A DNA stretch of 64,000 nucleotides from positions 1-64,000 of the forward strand of contig CAKZSI010000069.1 in the NCBI GenBank assembly GCA_937918935.1, read 5' to 3'. The stretch comes from an uncultured Chloroflexales bacterium. Lineage in GTDB: Bacteria; Chloroflexota; Chloroflexia; Chloroflexales; Chloroflexaceae. The notes below the pieces were generated by a model. That model did not search any database, was not told the origin of the DNA, and worked only from the letters and a program-made list of their open reading frames with translations. Positions 1 through 8,945 of this stretch are shown one piece after another. The first letter of the stretch is position 1; every line of letters starts with the position of its first letter. Both the position numbers and the translations under genes were made by a program.

Positions 1-1
1 G

Positions 2-190
2 GCGTTCGTCAACTACTACATGAGCCCTGAATTCACGCCGCTGATCCAGACGCCGCAGGTCGGGTATGTGGCGCTGTCGGACGAGCTGTATAAGGCGATT
101 GCCAAGCGCTTCAATGACCGGAAGCTGGGCACGCTGGTCAAGGAAGGCGAGGAAGTCGGTCTGACCCTTGAGCGCTATCTGGGCAAGTAA
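2..190 (+). CDS. pstS: PstS phosphate-binding protein, C-terminal end (partial)
   Basis: The window opens inside this gene; the last 62 codons are visible and end in TAA at 188-190. The residues read as the C-terminal lobe of a PstS-type phosphate-binding protein (SPEFTPLIQTPQVGYVAL, ending LERYLGK). PstS captures phosphate outside the membrane and hands it to the PstCA channel. pstC, pstA and pstB follow on the same strand, which supports the assignment. The N-terminus, signal peptide and most ligand residues lie outside the window. Confidence 0.85.
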   Translation, partial: AFVNYYMSPEFTPLIQTPQVGYVALSDELYKAIAKRFNDRKLGTLVKEGEEVGLTLERYLGK

Positions 191-202
191 ACCGCTCGCA
201 GT

Positions 203-236
203 GCAGGATGAGCAAGAAACATCTTGCTCATCCTGC
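203..236 (+). promoter_or_regulatory. Intercistronic hairpin between pstS and pstC
   Basis: A perfect 15-bp stem (203-217 with 222-236) closes a 4-nt loop 12 bases after the pstS stop. No T-tract follows it. In transporter operons such hairpins protect the upstream message or partly terminate it, so that the binding protein is made in excess over the channel. That role is inferred; the stem itself is visible. Confidence 0.6.
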
Positions 237-289
237 GCCTCTGTGGTAGGCTAAGAGAGGTGTAACGCTATCGTAGAGGAGGAGGTATC

Positions 290-1204
290 GTGGCTGTCAC
301 TGAACTGCGCCGACAACCAAGCCTATTGCGCGCTGCTTTTGAGCGTTTCATTCAAGTGCTGCTCGTGTTTGCAGCGGCTATCTCTATTCTAACCACAGCC
401 GGGATCGTTTTCTCACTGGTTTTTGAAACCATTGCCTTTTTCAGTGAAGTATCTATTGTTGAGTTCTTAACCGAAACCGAATGGACACCGCTCTTCTCGA
501 TCAAGAAATACGGCATTTGGCCCCTTGTAACAGCCACCGTTCTCACATCAGCGATTGCTATGATGGTCGCAGTGCCGCTCGGTCTCATCGCCGCCATTTT
601 CTTGAGCGAATTTGCTTCTGATAATATTCGTCGTACTGTCAAGCCATTACTAGAGATTCTGGCTGGTATTCCGACCGTGGTCTACGGCTATTTTGCCCTG
701 ACCACTATCACTCCTTTTCTCAAGAACTTTATCCCAACTCTCAGCATTTTCAACTCACTCAGTGCTGGCTTAGTTATGGGCGTCATGCTCATTCCATTTG
801 TCGCGTCCCTGAGCGAAGATGCGCTCTCGGCGGTGCCAAACTCTCTGCGAGAGGCGGCTTACGGTCTCGGCTCGACACGCTTCGAGGTGGCGGTAAGAGT
901 TATTACGCCGGCAGCGATTTCCGGCATTGTCGCGTCAATTGTGCTCGCGTTCTCCCGCGCCATCGGCGAGACAATGATCGTCGCAATTGCCGCCGGTCAA
1001 AATCCGCGGCTTACGTTTGATCCGACCGTGCCGGTGATGACAATGACCTCGTACATCGTGCAGGTGAGCCTGGGAGATACGCCATACGGTTCGCTCAGCT
1101 ACTATACGCTCTACGCGGTTGGTTTTACCCTCTTCATCTTCACGTTCATCCTGAATATCTTCAGTTACTGGATGGTTCGTAAGTTCCGGGAGGTCTACGA
1201 TTAA
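290..1204 (+). CDS. pstC: Phosphate ABC transporter permease PstC
   Basis: This is one of the two membrane subunits of the high-affinity phosphate importer. The 304-residue protein has an N-terminal membrane anchor near residues 20-45 followed by a PstC-type permease domain with about five more segments. The EAA-like loop that docks the ATPase is visible as [19 protein letters not shown]. The start is GTG at 290, placed 3 bases after a strong ribosome site, GAGGAGGAGGT. The stop codon shares one base with the pstA start (TAATG), so the two are translationally coupled. Confidence 0.93.
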   Translation: MAVTELRRQPSLLRAAFERFIQVLLVFAAAISILTTAGIVFSLVFETIAFFSEVSIVEFLTETEWTPLFSIKKYGIWPLVTATVLTSAIAMMVAVPLGLIAAIFLSEFASDNIRRTVKPLLEILAGIPTVVYGYFALTTITPFLKNFIPTLSIFNSLSAGLVMGVMLIPFVASLSEDALSAVPNSLREAAYGLGSTRFEVAVRVITPAAISGIVASIVLAFSRAIGETMIVAIAAGQNPRLTFDPTVPVMTMTSYIVQVSLGDTPYGSLSYYTLYAVGFTLFIFTFILNIFSYWMVRKFREVYD

Positions 1205-2139
1205 TGTCTGCACAAGAACAAATCAGTGTTACATCTCGAACGAGTGAACAAGCCAGAGGGCAGGATGTGGCCCGTTTGAAATGGCGTCATTTCAAAGGTC
1301 GCATACTCAGTGCGTTGGGATGGTTTAGTATCCTGTTCGGGTTAGGTATGCTTGTCGTCTTGATTTTCGACGTTATCAACAGAGCGACGGGCATTTTCAG
1401 CGGTGGAACGAACTGGTTGACGTGGGATTTCTTCAATAACTTCGACTCGCGCTTTGCTAATCGAGCTGGTGCGAAAGCAGCGATTGTCGGCACGCTTTAC
1501 ACGATTTCGCTCACCATCTTGTTCTCGTTTCCGCTTGGCGTAGCAGCAGCGATCTATCTCGAAGAGTATGCGCGTGACAACTGGTTTTCACGGATCGTCG
1601 AAATTAATATCAGCAACCTCGCCGCAGTGCCGTCAATTATTTACGGTCTGCTCGGCTTGCAAGTCTTCGCCCGCTGGCTGTTCCTTGGCCGCAGTATTTT
1701 GACCGGCGCACTGACATTGGCGCTCCTCGTGATGCCAATCATTATCGTCGCCTCCCGTGAGTCAATTCGCGCTGTACCGTCGAGTTTACGGCAGGCAAGT
1801 TACGCACTGGGCGCAACACGCTGGCAGACCGTATGGAATGTAGTGTTGCCACAGTCGATCGGCGGCATCCTCACCGGAAGTATTCTGGCAGTTTCGCGCG
1901 CGATTGGCGAGACGGCGCCGTTGATCACCATCGGTGCGCTTACCTTCGTTCCGTTCTTGCCCCGTAATATACTCGATATCTTTACTGTCTTGCCGATACA
2001 GATTTTTAACTGGACGTCGCGTCCGCAGGATGATTTCCGTTCGTTGGCAGCGGCTGGCATTCTCGTACTGCTGGCGATTTTGTTAACCATCAACGCGCTG
2101 GCAATCTATTTGCGGAATCGCTATCAGAAGCGCTACTAA
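1204..2139 (+). CDS. pstA: Phosphate ABC transporter permease PstA
   Basis: Second membrane subunit of the phosphate importer, 311 residues. It has an N-terminal cytoplasmic tail of about 35 residues, then six predicted membrane segments with the permease loop [19 protein letters not shown]. It begins on the last base of the pstC stop codon and ends 18 bases before pstB. No phoU follows in this window, so phosphate-dependent control of the system must be encoded elsewhere. Confidence 0.93.
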   Translation: MSAQEQISVTSRTSEQARGQDVARLKWRHFKGRILSALGWFSILFGLGMLVVLIFDVINRATGIFSGGTNWLTWDFFNNFDSRFANRAGAKAAIVGTLYTISLTILFSFPLGVAAAIYLEEYARDNWFSRIVEINISNLAAVPSIIYGLLGLQVFARWLFLGRSILTGALTLALLVMPIIIVASRESIRAVPSSLRQASYALGATRWQTVWNVVLPQSIGGILTGSILAVSRAIGETAPLITIGALTFVPFLPRNILDIFTVLPIQIFNWTSRPQDDFRSLAAAGILVLLAILLTINALAIYLRNRYQKRY

Positions 2140-2157
2140 TCCAGATAAAGGCACGTT

Positions 2158-2958
<801 letters not shown>

Positions 2959-3000
2959 TGTTGTCCGGTGGTAACGAACAGATCACGAATAAACGAATGA

Positions 3001-3028
3001 AGGAATGAGCCTGGGTCATTCCTCTTTA
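3001..3028 (+). terminator. Probable terminator of the pst operon
   Basis: An 8-bp perfect stem (AGGAATGA with TCATTCCT, 3001-3008 and 3016-3023) encloses a 7-nt loop and is followed by the T-rich stretch CTTTAT. The stem is modest and the T-run short, so termination may be partial. The facing S41 protease gene ends at 3141, so it may stop transcripts from both sides. Confidence 0.55.
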
Positions 3029-3140
3029 TCTGATGTCCCACAACATCGTCATCGCTGACTATGTTTCTTCTGGACATCGCTATTACCGGCGTGACGCTGT
3101 CGAACTCGGTGTCGGTGCTGGCATGGCTCACCACGCTACC

Positions 3141-4559
3141 CTACGCGCGGCTCGCGGCGATGAGGTCAATCGCCAGGTTGACCTGCGGGTCGCTCTCGAT
3201 AGGAAAGCGCCACCATTCAACATCAACGACCTTATCGGGAAGAATGCCTCGCCCTTCGATCAGCGTGCCATCGGGCAACTGATAGCTCACCGTCGCCAGC
3301 AGCAGGCGCGATCCATCGGCGTAGTCGTAACTGTAGAGGTTCTCGGTATTGCCGGCGCTGGGCGTGCCAACGACCCTGGCGCGACCCAGGGCCTGCAGGC
3401 CGCCGGCGAACATTTCGGCGGCGCTGGCGGTGTCGGGGCCGATGAGCACCACGACAGGCACGCGCTCGATGCCAGCGATGGTCTTCCCGGCGGGAACCTT
3501 CTGTTCCTCATTGACGCTCCGGCCCCGGGTACTGCCGATGCTGCCCCCATCCTGAAACAGGGCCACTGTCTGGAGCATCAGATGGACGTAGCCGCCCGAG
3601 TTGGCGCGCACATCGAGGATCAGCCCATCGAGCGGCCCGTTTGCCAGAAGTTGCTCGACCCCGGCACGCACCTTCTCGTCAACCCCTTCCACGTAGAAAC
3701 TGGGGATCTCGATGTAGCCGATGTTCCGGCCCGGGAGCGTGGTGACACGCACCTGATTGAAGGCATCGGCATTGATCACCTCGCGCCGCACCTCGACCTC
3801 GCGGGGCACTTCCTGGCCGGTGCGCACCGTCAGGCGCACCTGGGTGCCCGGCGCGCCGCGCACGGCGCCGATTGGCCCGTCGGGGCCAAAGGCGGCGGTG
3901 TCGGTGAAGGGAATGCCGTTGACAGCCAGGATAATGTCTCGCGGGAGGATGCCCGCCCGCGCCGCGGGACCATCGGGCGCCAGCGCGGTGATCAGCCCAC
4001 CCTCCTCAACCTCGCGAATCTGCGCACCAATGCCGCCGTAGCGGTACTCGCCGCGGTACTCGGCCTCCTGCGCGGCAACCTCCTGCGGTGACTCGAAGCG
4101 CGAGTGTTCATCGTTGAGCAAGGCGATCAATTCGCGCATCAGGGCGTAGAACGTTTCGGGATCGTCGGCGGCGGCGACCCGGGGCGCGAACTCGACCCGC
4201 GCCTGCTCCCAATCTACTCCGCGGTAGTCCTCGTACACATACGTATCACGCACCGTGGTCCAGACCTGCTCGAAGATCTCGCCACGCAATTCGGCAGAGA
4301 CAGGGGCCAGGGTCGGGGTGGGATCGAGCGGAACGGGTGTGGGGGTAGGCGACGCAGGCGTCGGGCTGGCCGTCGGGGTCGGGGTACGGGTTGCCGTCGC
4401 GGCCGGTGTGGCGCTGGCGGGGGCGACCGAGGGCGACGCGGCAACAACGGCCTCCGCGGCCGGCGTGGGTTCTGGCGCCGGCGTTCCGGGCAGCCAGGCG
4501 CACCCGGCGATCAGCAGGGCGGCGAGCAGGGCGATGATCTGGCGAGAGCGGCAAGGCAT
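3141..4559 (-). CDS. S41-family C-terminal processing protease, lipoprotein
   Basis: Predicted extracytoplasmic serine protease of the Prc/CtpA family. A lipoprotein signal (AALLIAGC) opens the 472-residue protein, followed by a long Pro/Thr-rich linker of about 60 residues. A PDZ-like domain includes GDIILAVNGIPFTD, which is expected to recognise substrate C-termini. The S41 domain carries the serine in PDTASAAEMFAGGL. The start was set at ATG 4559, which places the lipobox close to the N-terminus; an in-frame TTG lies at 4586. The gene stands alone, convergent with pst. Confidence 0.87.
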   Translation of the reverse strand: MPCRSRQIIALLAALLIAGCAWLPGTPAPEPTPAAEAVVAASPSVAPASATPAATATRTPTPTASPTPASPTPTPVPLDPTPTLAPVSAELRGEIFEQVWTTVRDTYVYEDYRGVDWEQARVEFAPRVAAADDPETFYALMRELIALLNDEHSRFESPQEVAAQEAEYRGEYRYGGIGAQIREVEEGGLITALAPDGPAARAGILPRDIILAVNGIPFTDTAAFGPDGPIGAVRGAPGTQVRLTVRTGQEVPREVEVRREVINADAFNQVRVTTLPGRNIGYIEIPSFYVEGVDEKVRAGVEQLLANGPLDGLILDVRANSGGYVHLMLQTVALFQDGGSIGSTRGRSVNEEQKVPAGKTIAGIERVPVVVLIGPDTASAAEMFAGGLQALGRARVVGTPSAGNTENLYSYDYADGSRLLLATVSYQLPDGTLIEGRGILPDKVVDVEWWRFPIESDPQVNLAIDLIAASRA

Positions 4560-4686
4560 TCCGATGTTCTTGATAATCTGGGGCAACCCCAGGTTTCCTC
4601 ACGCCCCTGCCCGTGGGAGGGTTTTGAGGGCCAGGTTACCAGACTTGTATCATCATACCACCGCGCCGCGACGAGTGACATGCAAT

Positions 4687-4715
4687 TTGACGCACCCCTG
4701 GCGACCTGCTATAAT
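4687..4715 (+). promoter_or_regulatory. Strong sigma-70-type promoter for the tRNA pair
   Basis: A -35 box TTGACG (4687-4692) and a consensus -10 box TATAAT (4710-4715) are separated by exactly 17 bases. The predicted transcript starts about 6 bases before tRNA-Leu. This is the closest match to consensus in the window, as expected for stable RNA genes. Confidence 0.8.
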
Positions 4716-4727
4716 CGGAGTTGTCGC

Positions 4728-4813
4728 GCCGAAGTGGCGGAATGGCAGACGCGGCGGTCTCAAAAACCGCTGGGGGCAACCTCGTGTGGGTTCGAGTCCC
4801 ACCTTCGGCACCA
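4728..4813 (+). tRNA. tRNA-Leu (anticodon CAA)
   Basis: An 86-nt class II tRNA. The acceptor stem GCCGAAG pairs fully with CTTCGGC at 4803-4809. The anticodon stem GCGGT/ACCGC holds the loop CTCAAAA, giving anticodon CAA for UUG codons. The long variable arm expected for leucine is present, the T-arm contains GGTTCGAGTCC, and CCA is encoded at 4811-4813. It shares a promoter and probably a transcript with the tRNA-Pro 26 bases downstream. Confidence 0.96.
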
Positions 4814-4839
4814 TCCGCCAGGGCAGGTGCACCAGCAAT

Positions 4840-4916
4840 CGGGGCGTGGCTCAGCCTGGTAGAGCGCCGCGTTCGGGTCGCGGAGGTCGGTGGTTCAAAT
4901 CCACTCGCCCCGACCA
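4840..4916 (+). tRNA. tRNA-Pro (anticodon CGG)
   Basis: A 77-nt tRNA with acceptor stem CGGGGCG paired to CGCCCCG, anticodon stem CCGCG/CGCGG and loop TTCGGGT, giving anticodon CGG for CCG codons. The T-loop GGTTCAAATCC and an encoded CCA (4914-4916) are visible. The ATG of a downstream open frame lies inside this tRNA, so that frame must start later. Confidence 0.96.
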
Positions 4917-4973
4917 GGTTTCGGGGGTGTCTGCAACAAGCAGGCGCCCCGATTTGTTGTATCGAGAGCAGGG

Positions 4974-5444
4974 TTGCTGGTACGATTACAGGCTGGCCTG
5001 TGGGGCATTGCGGGTTTTGCGTATCCGCGGTTCGTTGGCGTCATTGTGGCGCTGTTGCCGCTTCTGCTGGGCGCCTGCGGCGAGGCGACGGCGGTGCTGC
5101 CCCCACGCCCGACGCCCGTGCCAACCCTGGCGCGCCTGCCGAGCGTAACGCCCTTCCCTCCGACCCCTTCGCTCCCGGCGCTTACCCCGACGGCCTCACC
5201 GGCCCCGGCGACGCCCGAAGCGCCCCTGGGTCGCGTCGCCGTGGTCGCCAATCTACGTGCCGGCCCCGGTACGGAACATCCGGTTCTCGCTGTGTTCGAG
5301 GCCGGCGCGCCGGTTCGTTTGCTCGGCCGTTCGGGGGCATGGTACCAGGTCGAGGGGCCAGGTGACCGGCGCGGCTGGATGGTGGCGGAGGTGCTGGAGA
5401 TTGACCCGCTGACCGCGAGCGCCATCCCCGAGATCAGCCCGTGA
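4974..5444 (+). CDS. SH3-domain lipoprotein
   Basis: Predicted surface lipoprotein of about 156 residues. A hydrophobic signal ends in LLLGACGE, a lipobox. A Pro/Thr-rich linker of about 45 residues follows, then one bacterial SH3 domain (VVANLRAGPGTEHPVLAVFEAG, with the RAGPGTEHPVL core and WYQV near the end). Such domains usually bind the cell wall or act as adaptors. An ATG at 4890 is in frame but lies inside tRNA-Pro; TTG at 4974 is the most plausible start, GTG near 5047 is an alternative. No partner is evident. Confidence 0.7.
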   Translation: MLVRLQAGLWGIAGFAYPRFVGVIVALLPLLLGACGEATAVLPPRPTPVPTLARLPSVTPFPPTPSLPALTPTASPAPATPEAPLGRVAVVANLRAGPGTEHPVLAVFEAGAPVRLLGRSGAWYQVEGPGDRRGWMVAEVLEIDPLTASAIPEISP

Positions 5445-5545
5445 GCACGTGAAGCGAGGGCGTCTCTGCGTACCTCGACGTGTCATGGGAGGGGCAAGGA
5501 GGTCCAGTCCCTCCCTGACCTTGCCGCGATTACGAACGCACGGCA

Positions 5546-7498
5546 ATGCACGGCAACGGAAGCGACGCACAACTGGCAAGCCCCTCGCCGTCCGACGGGT
5601 CCCGTCTGGCCCGCCGGAGTCTGAACATTACCAACCGGCTGCGCTGGTCGTTCCTCGTCGGTTCCACCCTGCCGCTGATGCTGGTGGGCACGCTGCTGAT
5701 CGCCATGCTGCTGCAGGTGCAGCAACGGAATGCCTATGCCAGTCAGCAGGCCCTTGCCGATAAGGTTGCCGGCAATATCGCCACCTTTCTCTACGACCTG
5801 GAACAGCAGTTGTTACGCGCGACGCGCGAACTTGACCCCACCGCGCCGGGGGCACAGTTGCGCCCGACAGTGGAGTATCTGGTCAGCAGTTCGCCCGACT
5901 TGCGGGCAATCACGGTAGTCAACGCCGAAGGTCGCGCCGTCGCCATCGGGCGCAGTGAGTTGCTTTCGAGGCTCGGCATCGCAGTTCTGCCGCTGGAACC
6001 GGCGCTGCTTGAGCCGGCGGTGCGGGTCGGGCAGGGTGGCCGCACGACGATTGTGCCTGGAACCGAGGGTGAGCCGGTATTTCAGGTGGTGCTCCCGGTG
6101 CGGGGAGCTAACGGAGACATCCTTGGCGCCATCGGCGCCGAGGTCAGCGCCGCGCGCATCCGCCAGATGCTACGCCTGGGGGTGCAGGAGACCGGCAAGA
6201 CGGTGTACCTGGTGGACGGGAACCGGCGCCTGCAGTTGAGCGACAGCCTGCGGCCCTGGCAGCCACCCGCCGATCTGAGCGCCCTGTATAAGGACGGGCA
6301 GACGGTCGCCGAATATCTCGGCGGCGCCGGGCTACTGGTGGTCGGTGCGCGCGCACCGGTCGCGCCGGTCTCGGCGATGAACTGGTCGGTAGTGGTTGAA
6401 CAACCGTCCAGCGAGTTCTTCGTGGAGGTGTACCGCGGGATCGGTCTGCTCGCGGCGCTGGTGGGGCTGGTGGGCCTGCTGGCGCTGCTCTGGTCGTTCT
6501 ACCAGGCACGGCGCCTGGTTGTGCCGATCCGCGCCTTGACCGCCGGGGCCCAGGAGCTGGCCAGCGGACGCCTGGATCATCGCATTGAGGTGGAGCCAGG
6601 CGACGAACTGGGGCAACTGGCCAGCGCCTTTAACCATATGGCGACGCGGCTCCAACACAGCCTGCGGGAGATCGAATACCAGAACGAGCGCCTGCGCCAT
6701 GGTCTCACCCTGGCCCGCGACATTCAGCAGGGCCTGCTCCCGTCGGCGCCGCCGTGGGGCGCCGATCTGCTGCGGGTGTATGGACGCTCGATCCCGGCGA
6801 GCGAGGTCGGCGGCGATTTTTACACCTACCTGAACCTGAGCGATGGTCGCGTGGCCATTGCCATCGGCGACATCTCGGGCAAAGGGGTAGCCGCGGCCCT
6901 GCTAATGGCGCTCACCAGTTCCACACTGGAATCCCAGGCACGTCTGCTCACCGACCCATCGGAGATGCTGCAAGCCATGCACCAGGCCCTGCGCCAGCGC
7001 CTCCAGGCCAACCAGATGAATGCGGCCGTGCTGATCGCCGTGGTCGACCCGGAGGGACACTCGGCAACCATCGCCAACGCGGGTATGATCGCCCCGCTGC
7101 TGCTCCAGTGTCGCGGCGACGGCCAGGGACAGTGCGGCTTCCTCGACGTGAGCGGCCTGCCGATCGGCACCCGTATCAACGGGCTGTACCGCGATGTGAG
7201 CGTGGAACTGGACCCGGGCGATACGCTGCTCTTCCTGAGCGACGGGATCGTCGAGGCCCATAATGCCGAAGGGGAGTTGTTTGGCTTTGAACGCCTTGAA
7301 CACCTGGTGAAGACCTTTACTCCGGGGATGGACGTGCACGAGGTTGTACAGCGCATCATTCGCGCGGTGCTTAGCTTCGCCGGGAGCGCCGAACCGCACG
7401 ACGACATCACTGTCATCGCCGTGCGATTACCGCTCCGCTCCTCGCCTGCTTCCGCCGGGACGTACACAACGCTATACGCCACGGGTACCGATGTATAA
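5546..7498 (+). CDS. Membrane sensor with Cache, HAMP and SpoIIE-type phosphatase domains
   Basis: A 650-residue transmembrane receptor. Two membrane segments (about residues 35-58 and 295-320) flank an extracytoplasmic double-Cache-like sensor. A HAMP linker follows (VVPIRALTAGAQELASG onward), and residues 400-625 form a PP2C-like SpoIIE/RsbU phosphatase with the metal-binding motifs SEVGGDFYTY, GDISGKGVAAAL, FLSDGIVEA and HDDITVI. RsbU-like phosphatases dephosphorylate anti-sigma antagonists and so switch on partner-switching pathways. No sigma factor, RsbV or RsbW is nearby, so the target is unknown. No clear ribosome site precedes the ATG, so the start is provisional. Confidence 0.88.
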   Translation: MHGNGSDAQLASPSPSDGSRLARRSLNITNRLRWSFLVGSTLPLMLVGTLLIAMLLQVQQRNAYASQQALADKVAGNIATFLYDLEQQLLRATRELDPTAPGAQLRPTVEYLVSSSPDLRAITVVNAEGRAVAIGRSELLSRLGIAVLPLEPALLEPAVRVGQGGRTTIVPGTEGEPVFQVVLPVRGANGDILGAIGAEVSAARIRQMLRLGVQETGKTVYLVDGNRRLQLSDSLRPWQPPADLSALYKDGQTVAEYLGGAGLLVVGARAPVAPVSAMNWSVVVEQPSSEFFVEVYRGIGLLAALVGLVGLLALLWSFYQARRLVVPIRALTAGAQELASGRLDHRIEVEPGDELGQLASAFNHMATRLQHSLREIEYQNERLRHGLTLARDIQQGLLPSAPPWGADLLRVYGRSIPASEVGGDFYTYLNLSDGRVAIAIGDISGKGVAAALLMALTSSTLESQARLLTDPSEMLQAMHQALRQRLQANQMNAAVLIAVVDPEGHSATIANAGMIAPLLLQCRGDGQGQCGFLDVSGLPIGTRINGLYRDVSVELDPGDTLLFLSDGIVEAHNAEGELFGFERLEHLVKTFTPGMDVHEVVQRIIRAVLSFAGSAEPHDDITVIAVRLPLRSSPASAGTYTTLYATGTDV

Positions 7499-7582
7499 TG
7501 AAGAGGGTGTACCCAGGTGAACGGCGCATGCTGGTCGGACCTCAACCAGAGTGCCGGTGTCACACGCGCCCCAGGAGCAGGT

Positions 7583-8782
7583 ATGCGGCTCTACAATACC
7601 CTCGCGCGCGAAAAAGAACCCTTCGCCATCCCCCGGGATCGCCCGGTAACCATGTATGTCTGCGGCGTCACACCCTACGATACCACCCATATCGGCCATG
7701 CGCGCACCTTTCTGACCTTCGATGTGCTGTTGCGCTACCTGCGCTGGAAAGGCGCTGAGGTACGCTACTGCCAGAATGTGACCGATGTGGACGACCCGCT
7801 GTTCGCCCGGGCCGCTCGCGATGGGGTCCATTGGCAGGACCTGGCGCGGCGCCAGGTTGCCCAGTTGCGCGAGGATTTCGCGGAGCTGAATCTGGTCCCG
7901 CCGACCTATTTCCCGTGGGCCAGCGAAGAGATCGGCGCCATGATCCCGATGATCGAGCGGCTGATCGAACTGGGCCACGCCTATGTGGCTGGCGGGAACG
8001 TCTACTTCAGCATCCGTACCGATCCCGACTTCGGCAAAATGGCGCGTATGGGCTACGAAGAGATGCTGGCAACCGCTAACCAGCGCGGCAACGATCCCCT
8101 TGACCCGCGTAAGCGCGACCCGCTCGACTTCGTGCTCTGGCAGAGCGGCAAGCCCGGCGATCCGACCTGGGACAGCCCCTGGGGACCGGGGCGACCAGGA
8201 TGGCACATCGAGTGCAGCGCGATGGCGACCAGGTACCTGGGTAAGCAGATTGACATCCACGGCGGCGGCGCCGACCTGATCTTCCCCCACCATCCCTGTG
8301 AGATCGCCCAGACCGAACCGGTCACCGGCAGGCGCCCGTTCGCGCGCATCTGGATGCACGCCGGCCTGGTCTGGCTCGACGGTGAGAAGATGAGCAAATC
8401 GCTGGGCAATCTGGTCTTCGTGCGTGACGCGCTGCGGGAACATCGCGCCGATACCCTGCGCTGGTACCTGTTGAGCGAGCACTACCGCGAGGAGTTCGAC
8501 TACCACCGTGACGCGCTGGGGCGCTACGCGGCCCTGGTGGATGAGTTCTCGCGCGCCATCCATGCCCGCGGCGGGAATGGTACGGCCCTGGACCTGAGCC
8601 GCGGCTTCGATGAACTGGTGGCGGCAATGGACGATGACCTGAACACCCCGGCGGCGCTGGCGGTGCTGCACACCATGGTCGGCGAGAGCCTGGCGGCCGC
8701 CGCCGAAGGCCGTGACGTGGAGCACGCCACGGCGCTCTTGCGTGAGGCGGCGACCATGTTGGGATTTCGCCTGGCAGCCTGA
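7583..8782 (+). CDS. Cysteine-activating ligase: short CysRS or MshC-like
   Basis: Class I synthetase of the CysRS/MshC family, 399 residues. HIGH appears in TTHIGHART and KMSKS in GEKMSKSLGN. The zinc ligands that select cysteine are visible in VCGVTPY, IECSAM and FPHHPCEIA. The start is ATG 7583 behind AGGAG; an upstream in-frame ATG at 7517 adds a non-conserved stretch. Typical CysRS has about 460-480 residues with a C-terminal anticodon-binding region; here the protein stops after a short helical bundle. The signatures TPYDTTHIGHA and NVTDVDDPL resemble mycothiol ligase MshC, whereas FPHHPCEIA and RDALREH are CysRS-like. Cysteine activation is secure; the acceptor is not. Confidence 0.82.
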   Translation: MRLYNTLAREKEPFAIPRDRPVTMYVCGVTPYDTTHIGHARTFLTFDVLLRYLRWKGAEVRYCQNVTDVDDPLFARAARDGVHWQDLARRQVAQLREDFAELNLVPPTYFPWASEEIGAMIPMIERLIELGHAYVAGGNVYFSIRTDPDFGKMARMGYEEMLATANQRGNDPLDPRKRDPLDFVLWQSGKPGDPTWDSPWGPGRPGWHIECSAMATRYLGKQIDIHGGGADLIFPHHPCEIAQTEPVTGRRPFARIWMHAGLVWLDGEKMSKSLGNLVFVRDALREHRADTLRWYLLSEHYREEFDYHRDALGRYAALVDEFSRAIHARGGNGTALDLSRGFDELVAAMDDDLNTPAALAVLHTMVGESLAAAAEGRDVEHATALLREAATMLGFRLAA

Positions 8783-8945
8783 GCGAGGCGTACTGGCAGG
8801 ATGCTCGCCTTTGTGACCCAATGACGCAGAGGCGCCAGGTGTCAGAATCCACACCTCTACCGCCTTGCGTCTTCGCGCCTTTGCGTTAACCTTTCTGAGC
8901 ATTGCTCGAATCATACCCTGACACGGGGGAAACGCAGGGTCGGCG

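Noticed and set aside
3033-4862. Plus-strand frames opposite the S41 protease and tRNAs
   Set aside because: Antisense to a well-supported protease and crossing tRNA genes; no ribosome site or domain.
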